From assembly GCA_947632695.1 (NCBI GenBank), contig CANRQC010000004.1:1-35544 (forward strand): a stretch of 35,544 nucleotides of DNA, in the 5' to 3' direction. Below, piece by piece: positions 18,117 to 27,841 of this stretch. Origin of the DNA: an uncultured Oscillospiraceae bacterium. GTDB taxonomy: Bacteria; Bacillota; Clostridia; Oscillospirales; Oscillospiraceae. A program made the translations under genes and the position numbers. Position 1 is the stretch's first letter; every line of letters starts with the position of its first letter. Under the pieces are notes generated by a model that saw nothing but the letters and a program-made list of their open reading frames with translations, searched no databases and had not been told where the DNA came from.

Positions 18117-19109
18117 TTACGGAGTACCGTTTACCAGCCATTTTGCCGTATCGATCAAGGTCTGCTCCAGGGGACGCACTGAATACCCAAGCTCTCTGTC
18201 CGCCTTTTCATGGCTGAAGTGCCCGTTGCTACCCAAGGTATAAAGGGAATACGGCGTAAGCAGCTTTGGAAGCCCCAGCTTTTCTGCGGCCCACTCAAGT
18301 AGCGGCGCAAATAGGATCAAAGGTTTCAAAGGAATGGTTTTGTATGCCCGGGGGGTCCCTTTGAATGCGCTGAGGCATTCAAAAATCTCTTTCACGGTAA
18401 TATACCGGTTGGACAGAATGTAAGTCTCTCCCGATTTTCCGTGTTCTACGCATTGAATAATCCCCTCCGCTACATCCCGTACATCCGCAAAGTCATATCC
18501 CCCCTCGATCGCGACCGGAAAGCCGCCTTTCAAAAACGCCCGGATCGTTTCCGTCATATAGCCGCCGGTCAGATCTCCGGGACCGATCATTCCGGAAGGA
18601 TGCACGACCGTCGCGTTTAGACCGTGCATCGAGGCATTCAGCACATAGGCGGTCGCCTCTGCTTTGCTTTTTCCGTAAGATCCGATGATCTCATCCGGGG
18701 AAAAATGCAAGGTCTCCCGGATTACCATGCCGTCCGGCTGCTCACGAATGGCGTGAACGGAACTAACATAGATGAACCTGCCGATATTGTTCCGCATTGC
18801 CAGGTCAACAAGGTTTTTTGTTCCTTCCACATTGACCTTCCGGACCCGCTCCTCTTGCCCCGACCCAATGGAGACCAGCCCCGCGCAATGGATGAGGACC
18901 GCCGACTGGCCATCGGCACCCGCCAGGAAATCTCCAAGCGTATCGGGCTCCGTGATATCTCCGGTCCGATACTCCACCCCAGAAAGCAGTTTGCTTTGGT
19001 CCTGTGGTAGCCGCAGGCCAACTACCTTTTTTCCTCTGTCAACGAGCGCTTTGGTCAATGTACTGCCCAAAAAGCCTGTTGCTCCGGTGATAAAATACTG
19101 CTCAATCAT
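18117..19109 (-). CDS. NAD-dependent epimerase/dehydratase (extended SDR)
   Basis: Start refined to MIEQYFITGATGFLGSTLTKAL (19109); GATGFLG nucleotide motif, VSSVHA, YGKSKAEA, HPSGMIGPGD. Confidence 0.92.
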   Translation of the reverse strand: MIEQYFITGATGFLGSTLTKALVDRGKKVVGLRLPQDQSKLLSGVEYRTGDITEPDTLGDFLAGADGQSAVLIHCAGLVSIGSGQEERVRKVNVEGTKNLVDLAMRNNIGRFIYVSSVHAIREQPDGMVIRETLHFSPDEIIGSYGKSKAEATAYVLNASMHGLNATVVHPSGMIGPGDLTGGYMTETIRAFLKGGFPVAIEGGYDFADVRDVAEGIIQCVEHGKSGETYILSNRYITVKEIFECLSAFKGTPRAYKTIPLKPLILFAPLLEWAAEKLGLPKLLTPYSLYTLGSNGHFSHEKADRELGYSVRPLEQTLIDTAKWLVNGTP

Positions 19110-19426
19110 GGTAACAACCTCCAATGCCTTTCCAGAATTGTAAAGAAGGATAGACGTCTGTCTTGGTCAAGAGTTGGAATGAATCTCGACTGTCTTTGGC
19201 GGGCGGGTAGGTGAACAAATCAGCTGTAAGGGATACGAAAAAGCATGATATCCACATATTTGCTTAATTATTTGTAAAATTGTTCTGTTTTTTAATTTAT
19301 CTAATTAATGAATAGAATAACTAAATTTTGAATTTTCAAAAGAATCGCGGCGCGGTATCATAAGCTTGTAAGCTCCAAAATCTAACCGGATCTTACAATA
19401 AGAAAAGAAAAAGGAAGGAGAGCATT

Positions 19427-21205
19427 ATGTCAGAACCGACGAAAACCAAAAATGGGCTTCTTGAAAATGCCTTTCGGGGCAGCTTCTGGAACACCCGCAT
19501 TACATCCGCCAACGTAGGCAAAAAAGAGCTGTGGCTGGGCTATGTGGCCGGTCCCTTCGGAGCCATGCTGCTGCAATCCATCGTCAACAGTTACTTCAAC
19601 CAGTATCTGACCGACGTTCTGGGCTTCACCTCCAGTATGGGGCTCTGGATCGGCACTTTTATGGTCCTGTTCCCCCTGTTCTCCAAGATCCTGGATGCCA
19701 TCACCAATGTTTTGATGGCCAAGGTCCTGGATAACACCACCTGCCGCCAGGGTAAGCTCCGCCCCTGGCTGATCCTGAGCTTGCCCATCATGGTCGTCAG
19801 CCTGATGATGCTGTTCTGGATTCCGTTTTCCAACCCGGTGGTCATGGCGATTTGGATCATTGTGGCCTACAATCTGTTCTACTCCGTGGGCTATACCATG
19901 TGGTATATGTCTTATGAGTTGACCGCTGCGCTGTCTACCCGGAATTTCCAGCAGCGGAAAAACAACTCCATGGCCGGCCAGATCACGAAAAATATCGGCA
20001 CCGGCATTATTTCTATCCTGTTCCCCACCATTCTTACCGCCATCAGCGGCATGGTAGGCAACACCCGGGATGGATATCTGGTCTGCATGGCGGTGATGTG
20101 CTGCATCGCCGTACCGCTGACCTTCGTGCAGTACTTCTTCACCCGGGAGCGGATCACCGAGGAGCGCCGCAATCAGTACGGTGTGACCGGCCAGCCCCAG
20201 GGCCAGACGCTGGTGAAGGAAGCCTCCTTTGTCGAGCAGTTCAAGGCGTGCATTCGGGATAAATACTGGATCATGCTGATCCTGATGATCCTGATCTATC
20301 AGGTGCTCAACGCCATGCGAAGCGTCGCCCAGGTCTATTACAGTGGCTGGGTGGTCAACGGCAACGCCTACGGCGAATACGCATCCATTCAGGCAAAATT
20401 CACCATGATTTCCATGGCGCCCATGGGCCCCGGATTGCTTCTGCTGCTGCCGCTGTTCAAAAAGTTCGGCCGCACCAAGGTCATCGTTGTCGGGTCGGTT
20501 TTTGCGGCGGTAGGCGCGTTTGCCGCATTTCTGAGCGTAGGGCAGACCGGTGCGATCTATGGCGGCACTGCCATTTACTCCATTGGCGCTATGGCGCTGA
20601 TCTACTCCATGCTCACTTTCGTGGGCGATGCCATCGACCATGTGGAGTACTCCCGGGGCGTGCGGGTAGAGGGCCTGACGGCGGCTGTGGTCGGCTTCGC
20701 GGAGATGCTCTCCAAGGGCATCGGCCAGGCGCTGTTCAATCTGGGTCTGGTCGTTACAAAGTACGTCCAGCCGGAAGTGGTTGGCTCCTTCATCAACAAT
20801 GACGGGGATCAGATCCTTCTGTATGCGGATCAGACCCAGGCAGCCACCAACTGGATCAACTTCTCTTATCAGGGCGCCAATATGCTCACCGGAGTGCTGT
20901 TCTTCATCCTCTTCGCGTTCTTCTTTAAGATCGAGCGGGATATGCCCACTGTACAGCGGTCCTTGGAGGAAAAGAAGCGCAAGGAATGCGAAGCCCAGGG
21001 CATCGAGTACATCCCCCAGTCCGTGCTGGAAAAGCAGGAGCGGGCGCTGCAGGCGCAGGAGGCCGAGGAAAACCGGATTAAAGAACTGAAGGAAAAATGC
21101 GCCAAGAAGGGCCTGGACTTTGAGGCTGAAAACCAGAAAGTGCTGGCCAAGCGGGCAGCTAAGGAAGCCAAGAAGGCCGCCAAAAAGGCAAAGAAAGTAA
21201 AATAA
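19427..21205 (+). CDS. GPH-family glycoside/cation symporter (MFS), paralogue 2, with Lys-rich C-terminal tail
   Basis: 592 aa; NSYFNQYLTDVLGFT, TTCRQGKLRPWLILS; tail GIEYIPQSVLEKQERALQAQEAEENRIKELKEKCAKKGLDFEAENQKVLAKRAAKEAKKAAKKAKKVK. Confidence 0.9.
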   Translation: MSEPTKTKNGLLENAFRGSFWNTRITSANVGKKELWLGYVAGPFGAMLLQSIVNSYFNQYLTDVLGFTSSMGLWIGTFMVLFPLFSKILDAITNVLMAKVLDNTTCRQGKLRPWLILSLPIMVVSLMMLFWIPFSNPVVMAIWIIVAYNLFYSVGYTMWYMSYELTAALSTRNFQQRKNNSMAGQITKNIGTGIISILFPTILTAISGMVGNTRDGYLVCMAVMCCIAVPLTFVQYFFTRERITEERRNQYGVTGQPQGQTLVKEASFVEQFKACIRDKYWIMLILMILIYQVLNAMRSVAQVYYSGWVVNGNAYGEYASIQAKFTMISMAPMGPGLLLLLPLFKKFGRTKVIVVGSVFAAVGAFAAFLSVGQTGAIYGGTAIYSIGAMALIYSMLTFVGDAIDHVEYSRGVRVEGLTAAVVGFAEMLSKGIGQALFNLGLVVTKYVQPEVVGSFINNDGDQILLYADQTQAATNWINFSYQGANMLTGVLFFILFAFFFKIERDMPTVQRSLEEKKRKECEAQGIEYIPQSVLEKQERALQAQEAEENRIKELKEKCAKKGLDFEAENQKVLAKRAAKEAKKAAKKAKKVK

Positions 21206-21217
21206 AGGAATCGATGT

Positions 21218-21251
21218 CCTATTTCCCGGCGGGAATCCGCCGGGAAATAGG
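21218..21251. terminator. Strong hairpin (probable bidirectional terminator) between convergent transporter genes
   Basis: CCTATTTCCCGGCGG (21218-21232) / CCGCCGGGAAATAGG (21237-21251), perfect 15-bp stem, 4-nt loop; no plus-strand T-tract, T-rich on the minus strand. Confidence 0.65.
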
Positions 21252-21269
21252 ACCGCCGCCCGTCAGGGT

Positions 21270-22682
21270 TCATGGAGCCTTCTCCGACACTTTTTCACCG
21301 ATGTCGTAAAACACCATGATCCCGGCGCAGACGGCATAGCCCACAAGGGGAAACCCTGCGAAGCAGGTTGAGAAAAAGGCCCGCACGGCCTCCGGCTGGA
21401 CAATGCTCTGCTCTGTGGCGACCGGGGAAATATAGCCGAAAAGGGTAATCCCTAAAAGCAGAACGGTTTGGCTCAGCCCCATTATGGTGGTCTGGGTGAT
21501 CGAGGCCACGGAGGCAGAAAAACCGTCGGCCCGGAAACCGTTTTTCAGCTCGATGTGGTCCAGCGCCTCTGCCAGCAGAGCCGCCATTACATAAGTCGGC
21601 AGAGAGCCCACAGACTTTACAAAAAGCGCCGCCAGCACCAGAGGCAGCCGGTCTCCTGCCAGCAGCACGCCCAGGCTGCCCAGGGAGGCAACCGAAAATC
21701 CGGCAATGGTCACCCGCCGCTTGCCGTACTTTCGCACCAGCGGCCACAGCAACGCTATGCCAAATCCCATAGGGCCTTGGCCGACCACATTAACCAAAAG
21801 CTGCTTTGCCGCGCCGGAATCCACGCTGTTTCCCAGGACCCAGTTGCAGTAATACAGCATGGAGCTTGTGGTCAGGCCGTTGCACAGATGCAGCACAGCC
21901 GTAAAAACGACTACCATGATCCAATATTTGTCATGAAAGCAGGCACCAACCTGTTTTCGGAAGGAAACGGCCTGGGGCTGCCCGGTGCTTTCCTGGGCGG
22001 CTACACGTTCCCGAGTGAACCAAAATTCGACCAGCGCCGCGGGAATGGCAACGATTGAAATGCAGCCCATCACGGTCAGCCACCGGCTTTGAGCCGCAGG
22101 GCCGACGCCGATAGTCCTCACCAGCACGGGCATGACGATGGTAGAGATCATGCCGGGCAGCATGGAGGTGCCGGTGGAGGTCAGCATGGCGAGGCTGTCC
22201 CGCTTTTTAGCGTCCCTGGTGGACAAGGGCACCATCAGCGAATGCCCCAGAGAATAGGTGGAAAAGGCCAGGGAAAAAAAGAGATTGTAGCTGACCACCA
22301 CCCAAACGAGTTTTGCCTGAAAAGACTGGGCCGGCACCGTGTACAGCAGTATGCCGCACAGGGCGATGAGAAACCCGGACAGGAGTATCCACGGCCGCGC
22401 CTTGCCATGGCGGGTCCGCGTGCGGTCAATAAGCCGACCGATCAAAATGCTTACAGCGCCGCTGAAAAGTTTGGATAGCAGCGGCATCATGGTCAAAAAC
22501 GCCCCGGCAAGCCCCAGCACGTCTGTATAAAACTGGGTCAGATAGTGACCCGCCACGGCGTTGTAGACGCTGTAAACGAGGCAGGGCCCGACGAAATAGC
22601 CAAAGATCTGCTCCCGCCGTGTGACCTGCTCAGGGTCCGTCCGGGAATCCAGAACAGACCCGAAAGGAAACTCCTTTTTCAT
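21270..22682 (-). CDS. GPH-family glycoside/cation symporter (MFS), divergent, no charged tail
   Basis: ORF 21270..22838; start refined to MKKEFPFGSVLDSRTDPEQVTRREQIFGYFVGP (22682). LTQFYTDVLGLAGAFLTMMPLLSKLFSG, DRTRTRHGKARPWIL. Confidence 0.88.
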   Translation of the reverse strand: MKKEFPFGSVLDSRTDPEQVTRREQIFGYFVGPCLVYSVYNAVAGHYLTQFYTDVLGLAGAFLTMMPLLSKLFSGAVSILIGRLIDRTRTRHGKARPWILLSGFLIALCGILLYTVPAQSFQAKLVWVVVSYNLFFSLAFSTYSLGHSLMVPLSTRDAKKRDSLAMLTSTGTSMLPGMISTIVMPVLVRTIGVGPAAQSRWLTVMGCISIVAIPAALVEFWFTRERVAAQESTGQPQAVSFRKQVGACFHDKYWIMVVVFTAVLHLCNGLTTSSMLYYCNWVLGNSVDSGAAKQLLVNVVGQGPMGFGIALLWPLVRKYGKRRVTIAGFSVASLGSLGVLLAGDRLPLVLAALFVKSVGSLPTYVMAALLAEALDHIELKNGFRADGFSASVASITQTTIMGLSQTVLLLGITLFGYISPVATEQSIVQPEAVRAFFSTCFAGFPLVGYAVCAGIMVFYDIGEKVSEKAP

Positions 22683-22720
22683 TTTTCTCTCCCCCAAACC
22701 GCCTGTGCCGACTATTTCTT

Positions 22721-22756
22721 GGCAACTATTATACCGTTGCCCCCTGAAGAACGCAA
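22721..22756 (-). promoter_or_regulatory. Sigma70-like promoter of the 21270-22682 transporter with overlapping palindromic operator
   Basis: Minus strand: TTGCGT (22756-22751), 17-nt spacer, TATAAT (22733-22728); GGCAAC-N9-GTTGCC palindrome (22721-22741) spans the -10. Confidence 0.6.
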
Positions 22757-22827
22757 CCGTCAATGGTCCGACATTTGTTACATAATCGACACAATGGGCG
22801 GCTTTGTTGCCAAAGAAGGAGATAATC

Positions 22828-23397
22828 ATGAATTCCAACGATGCCCGCGTGAACTACACGAAGCATATGGTGGAGGAAACCTTTCTGTCCCTCTTGCGTG
22901 AGAAGCCGGTCTCCGCCATTACGGTTACGCAGTTGTGCGCGGGTGCCGGCATCAACCGTTCCACCTTTTACAAGCACTATCTGGATATTCCGGACTTGCT
23001 GGAGAAGCTGGAGCGGCAGTTCATCACAAAAGTCTGCGGGGCCTTTGGCGGTACCGCCCAGGTCAAGCCGCTTTTGATGGAGCTGTTGGTCTATCTGCGT
23101 AACGATGGCCGGCGGTTCATGGTGTTGGCCTCGGACAATGCAGATCCGGCGTTCTCCGCCAAAATATTCTCCGCCTGCTTTCAGCAGTGCTATCCACTCT
23201 TTCAAAGGCTCCTTACGATCCACCCGCAGGGTCGGGAGCGGCTGGTCTATGATTATCTGTCGTTTGGCAGCGGAGCGATTCTCAGCAGATGGGTGCGGGA
23301 CGGGATGACTGACGAGCCGGAGGCTGTGACCGGGCTGATCATGGATCTGTGCGCCGGAGCAATTCATTCATTCCGCTCCAGCGCAGTAGAAACATAA
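22828..23397 (+). CDS. TetR/AcrR-family transcriptional regulator
   Basis: Start at ATG 22828 behind AAGGAGATAATC; YTKHMVEETFLSLLREKPVSAITVTQLCAGAGINRSTFYKHYLDIPDLLEKLE HTH; divergent from the transporter gene. Confidence 0.9.
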   Translation: MNSNDARVNYTKHMVEETFLSLLREKPVSAITVTQLCAGAGINRSTFYKHYLDIPDLLEKLERQFITKVCGAFGGTAQVKPLLMELLVYLRNDGRRFMVLASDNADPAFSAKIFSACFQQCYPLFQRLLTIHPQGRERLVYDYLSFGSGAILSRWVRDGMTDEPEAVTGLIMDLCAGAIHSFRSSAVET

Positions 23398-23445
23398 TAC
23401 CGATTCCATAAAGCGAATTGAATAACAACAAAGGGAGGAACCAAA

Positions 23446-25260
23446 ATGAACGCGGCAAAAGAAAAACGCGGATTGCTGTCCGGGGCCTTTGCCAGCCACA
23501 AATGGGACTCGCGCATCACTTCCGCCAACACCACTGCCAAAGAGATGTGGTTGGGCTACGTTTTAGGTCCCTACGGAATGCTCATTGGCCAGTCCATCGT
23601 CAACAGCTACTTCAACCAGTACCTCACCGACATCCTGGGATTTACGGTGGACCGGGCGGCCTGGATCGCCACGTTTATGGTCCTGTTCCCCGTGGTGTCC
23701 AAACTGCTGGACGCAGTGACGAACCTCATCATGAGCAAGCTCATCGACATGACCACCTGCCGCCAGGGCAAGGTCCGGCCATGGATGATCATCTCCGCTC
23801 CGCTGGTGGCCATCAGCATTATTCTGATGTTCTGGATGCCATTCCAAGGAACCATGGCCCAAGCCATTTGGGTGATCGTCAGCTACAACCTCTATTACTG
23901 CGTGGCCTACACCATGTGGAATATGTCCAAGGAGTTGTCCGCCGCCTTGTCCACCCGAAATGTGAACCAGCGGAAGAACAACGCCATGGCGGCCCGCATC
24001 ACCGCGAATGTGGGCACGGGTCTTGTGTCCATCCTGTTCCCCATGATTCTGTCCGCTGTATGCTCGGCCATGCACGGCAATAACGCCCAGGGTTACTTTG
24101 TGACCATGTCCGCCTTTGCCCTGCTGAGCGTGCCTCTGGCCTTCGTGCAGTATTTCTACACCCGAGAGCGGGTCACGGAGGAGCGCCGCAATCAGGTGGG
24201 GATCGAGGATTCCAATGCTACCGCGCCTTCTGCCCCTCACACCGAGGCAACCATGTTCCAGCAGCTGAAGGCCTGCATTGTAGACAAATACTGGGTGATG
24301 TTTATCATCCTGCTGCTGGTCACGGAGATTCTGACCAATATGCGGAACATCTCCCTGATCTACTACTCCGGATGGGTCGTCCGGGGCAACGCTTACGGTG
24401 AGGTTGGCGCGATCCAGGCCAGCTTCCAGATGATCGCGCTGTCCCCCATGGGCCCGGGCATTCTGCTGCTCCTGCCGCTGATGAAAAAGCTGGGCCGCCG
24501 GAAGGTGATCTGGGGCGGCGCAATCATTACAGTCTTCGGCTCCATATTTGCCTACATGAACGCCGGCAGCCGTATGATGATTATGATCGGCACGGCACTG
24601 GCCGCCATTGGCAATATCTCGTTTTCTTACGTCATTACCTCCTACATGGGCGATGTCATTGACCATGTGGAGTGGAAAACCAAGGTCCGCAGCGACGGGC
24701 TTACCGGCGGCTTCTCCAGCGCGTCCATGATGTTTGCCGTCGGCATTGCCCAGGGCATCTTCAACCTAGGCCTGATGGCCAGCGGTTATATGCAGCCCCA
24801 GCAGATTGGCATGAACGGCGATATTGCCCTGTATGCAGACCAGCCCGCGGCTGCCACCGGCTGGATCAACTTCGCCTATCAGGGCAGCTACATCCTTATC
24901 GGCATCCTGGTGTTCGTGATCTTCTTCTTCCTGTTCGACATTGAAAAGCATCTTCCCCAGGTGTCTCGAGAGCTTCAAGACCGGAAGGTGGCCGAATGCG
25001 CCGCCTTGGGTATTGAGTATATCCCCGCTGACGAGCTGGAGCGCCGGGAGCGGGAGGAGGCCGACCGCATGGCGGAGGAGATCCGCGTCCGGGAGCTGAA
25101 AGAGAAATGTGAAAAGAAGGGCCTGGACTTTGAGGCCGAAAACCAGAAGGTACTGGCCAAACGGGCGGAAAAAAAGGCAAAGGCCGAGCTGAAAGCTGCC
25201 CACAAGGCAATGAAGACCGCAAAAAAGGCCATCCGGGAAAATAAAAAGAACAGCAAATAA
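23446..25260 (+). CDS. GPH-family glycoside/cation symporter (MFS), paralogue 3, close to paralogue 1
   Basis: 604 aa; long stretches shared with 14466-16241 (ALSTRNVNQRKNNAMA, FVQYFYTRERVTEERRN); tail RVRELKEKCEKKGLDFEAENQKVLAKRAEKKAKAELKAAHKAMKTAKKAIRENKKNSK. Confidence 0.92.
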   Translation: MNAAKEKRGLLSGAFASHKWDSRITSANTTAKEMWLGYVLGPYGMLIGQSIVNSYFNQYLTDILGFTVDRAAWIATFMVLFPVVSKLLDAVTNLIMSKLIDMTTCRQGKVRPWMIISAPLVAISIILMFWMPFQGTMAQAIWVIVSYNLYYCVAYTMWNMSKELSAALSTRNVNQRKNNAMAARITANVGTGLVSILFPMILSAVCSAMHGNNAQGYFVTMSAFALLSVPLAFVQYFYTRERVTEERRNQVGIEDSNATAPSAPHTEATMFQQLKACIVDKYWVMFIILLLVTEILTNMRNISLIYYSGWVVRGNAYGEVGAIQASFQMIALSPMGPGILLLLPLMKKLGRRKVIWGGAIITVFGSIFAYMNAGSRMMIMIGTALAAIGNISFSYVITSYMGDVIDHVEWKTKVRSDGLTGGFSSASMMFAVGIAQGIFNLGLMASGYMQPQQIGMNGDIALYADQPAAATGWINFAYQGSYILIGILVFVIFFFLFDIEKHLPQVSRELQDRKVAECAALGIEYIPADELERREREEADRMAEEIRVRELKEKCEKKGLDFEAENQKVLAKRAEKKAKAELKAAHKAMKTAKKAIRENKKNSK

Positions 25261-25341
25261 CCACACATTGTGAGGCAAAAATGCGGGCGGCGGCAGACAG
25301 CTGTCGCCCACAACGGCATGATTATAAATGGAGGAGCTGCC

Positions 25342-27831
25342 ATGAAAACGATCATTATGGGCGGTACAAACCGAGAGCCGTCCCCGATGGAGCTGAGAAA
25401 CCGTGCGCTGGCCCGCAGAGCTGCGGCGGAGGGCTTTGTGCTGCTGGAAAATGACGGTGTCCTGCCGCTGAAGGATCAAAAAATCGCGCTCTATGGTTCA
25501 GGGGCTAGAATGACCGTTAAAGGCGGGACCGGTTCCGGCGCCGTGCGGGAGCGATACGCCGTCACCATTGCCCAGGGACTGGAAAACGCGGGATTTGAGA
25601 TCACGACCACCGGCTGGCTGGATCGATTCGACCGGTTTTATGCCGATACCTACGAGGCGTACCGGCAGGAAATGGAGAAAAAGGTGGCGGGGGTCCGGGA
25701 ATTCTACCGGATTCTGCATGAGATCCCGCCCTTCCGGCATCCCACCGGCATCCCGGTGACAGCGGAAGACGTGGCGGCCTCTGGCTGTGATACGGCGGTC
25801 TATGTCCTGGCCCGGCAGGCCGGTGAAGGAAATGACCGAAAAGACGTGCAGGGCGACTACCGTCTAGACGACGTGGAAAGGGAAAACCTGGAATTTGTTT
25901 CCGGCGCGTACAAGAATTTGATTGTTGTGATCAATGCCGGCGGTGTGATCGACGTGAGCTTCCTGGATACCCTTCATGTCAGCGCCTTGGTCTACTTTGT
26001 CCAAGGGGGAGAGGAGGGAGGCAACGCCCTGGCGGATGTGCTGTCCGGGAAGGTGAATTTCTCCGGAAAACTGGCCACCTCATGGGCCTACAGGTTCGAG
26101 GACCTGCCCTCCAACGAGACTTATTCCTATCTGGGCGGCGATGAATATAACCAGGAGTATAACGAGGGGATCTATGTAGGTTACCGCTTCTTTGATACCT
26201 TCGGAGTGAAGCCTCGATATGCGTTTGGATACGGTCTGAGCTATACCGCGTTTCAGATCGCTCTGTGTGATATATCTGTTGAAACAGGGGCGCTGAAGAT
26301 CCACGCGTCGGTTAAGAATGTAGGGAAGGTACCTGGCCGGGAGGTGGTTCAGCTCTACGCCTCCGTTCCCTTTGGCCAGACCGGGGCTGAGCGTCAGCGA
26401 CTGGTAGCCTTTTCCAAAACGGAAGATTTGGCTCCCGGTGCGTGCAAGGAGGTCCTACTGACCGTACCCATGAAGAACCTGGCCTGCTATGACGAGGAGA
26501 AGGCCGTCTGGGTCCTTTGGTCCGGAAAATACATTCTGCGTTTGGGCAACGCCTCCGATGCGGCTGTGCCTGTGGCCGCGCTGACCCTTGGCGCGGAGGC
26601 GGTGCTGGAGCAATGCGTTTCCGTCTGCCCGCCTTTGCATGAGATAAAAGAAATCGTTCCTCCTGCCCGGCCTGCCGAGGATGTGTCCGGCCTGCCGGTA
26701 TGGGCTCTGGACGAATACCTTCCCGAGCCGATCCGGCACACCTATGAAACCCCAGAGGAACCGTCCGACCCGCTGGTGGAGGCCATGACTGTCGAGCAGT
26801 TGGCCACTCTGGTGGTGGGCGGCGGCACCGGCAACAAGCAACTCCAGGTTACAGCCATGGGCGCCTCCGGCACCACCACGCCGGAGCTGTATGAAACCCT
26901 GGGCATTCCCAACGCCATTCTATCCGACGGCCCCGCGGGGCTGAATCTGACGAGCCAGGTGGTAGAGCTCCCGGATGGCTCCGTAAAAGCTGCCCGGGTG
27001 CCGGAGACACTGGAGGCATACCGCCGGTATCTGTTTGGCTTTGCCGGCATGGCGCTGAAGAGCCAGATGGCCCGACCGGAGGATGGAACCGTTCACTATC
27101 AGTACGCCACCGCATGGCCCTGCAGCCAGCTTTTGGCCCAGAGCTTCGATCCCGCGCTTCTGGAAGCGGTGGGAGACGCCGTTGGCGCGGAAATGGAAGC
27201 TTTTGGCGTTACGGTCTGGCTGGCCCCCGGCATGAACATCCACCGCAACCCCTTGTGCGGGCGAACCTTCGAGTATTACTCTGAGGACCCGCTGGTGTCT
27301 GGCAAGATGGCCGCTGCCATCGTCCGGGGCGTTCAGTCCCATCCCGGCAAGGGCATGAGCGTGAAGCACTTTGCCGCCAACAGCTGTGAGCTGCAGCGCA
27401 ATTTCTCCTCCTCCAATATGACGGAGCGGACGTTGCGGGAACTGTATCTGCGGGGCTTTGAGATTGCAGTGAAGGAAAGCGCACCCATGACGGTGATGGC
27501 TGCCTATAACAAGGTCAATGGTATATACTGCCCCAATAATTACGATCTGCTGGTGAAAGTGCTGCGAAACGAATGGGGCTTCCGTGGCCTGGTTATGAGC
27601 GACTGGGATGCCATGAAGGCAGACCGGACCGACTGCTGCAAAGCGCTCAGCGGCGACGCGCAGAAAGCGCCCGCCGCGCAATGCGACCTCATCTGCCCCG
27701 GCCGGCCGGATCAGGTGGAGGCGCTGAAAAAGGGCGTCGACTCCGGCGCAGTCCGCATGGAGGACCTGCGGTGCAGCGCTGCCCGAGTCCTGCGCTTGGT
27801 GCGGGGGAATACGGTCCTGACAAGTAAGTAA
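25342..27831 (+). CDS. GH3 family glycoside hydrolase (beta-glucosidase-like), inverted domain order
   Basis: Start refined to ATG 25342 (MKTIIMGGTNREPSPMELRNRALARRAAAEGFVLLENDG). FGYGLSYTAF precedes the TIM barrel; IPNAILSDGPAGL, GMNIHRNPLCGRTFEYYSEDP, GLVMSDWDAM with candidate nucleophile Asp. Confidence 0.92.
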   Translation: MKTIIMGGTNREPSPMELRNRALARRAAAEGFVLLENDGVLPLKDQKIALYGSGARMTVKGGTGSGAVRERYAVTIAQGLENAGFEITTTGWLDRFDRFYADTYEAYRQEMEKKVAGVREFYRILHEIPPFRHPTGIPVTAEDVAASGCDTAVYVLARQAGEGNDRKDVQGDYRLDDVERENLEFVSGAYKNLIVVINAGGVIDVSFLDTLHVSALVYFVQGGEEGGNALADVLSGKVNFSGKLATSWAYRFEDLPSNETYSYLGGDEYNQEYNEGIYVGYRFFDTFGVKPRYAFGYGLSYTAFQIALCDISVETGALKIHASVKNVGKVPGREVVQLYASVPFGQTGAERQRLVAFSKTEDLAPGACKEVLLTVPMKNLACYDEEKAVWVLWSGKYILRLGNASDAAVPVAALTLGAEAVLEQCVSVCPPLHEIKEIVPPARPAEDVSGLPVWALDEYLPEPIRHTYETPEEPSDPLVEAMTVEQLATLVVGGGTGNKQLQVTAMGASGTTTPELYETLGIPNAILSDGPAGLNLTSQVVELPDGSVKAARVPETLEAYRRYLFGFAGMALKSQMARPEDGTVHYQYATAWPCSQLLAQSFDPALLEAVGDAVGAEMEAFGVTVWLAPGMNIHRNPLCGRTFEYYSEDPLVSGKMAAAIVRGVQSHPGKGMSVKHFAANSCELQRNFSSSNMTERTLRELYLRGFEIAVKESAPMTVMAAYNKVNGIYCPNNYDLLVKVLRNEWGFRGLVMSDWDAMKADRTDCCKALSGDAQKAPAAQCDLICPGRPDQVEALKKGVDSGAVRMEDLRCSAARVLRLVRGNTVLTSK

Positions 27832-27841
27832 GGAGGAGCCT

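Noticed and set aside
19430-20641. 403-aa and similar minus-strand ORFs (also 23563-24666) opposite GPH transporters
   Set aside because: His/Asp/Gly-rich shadow translations with no family motifs; the plus-strand transporters are unambiguous.
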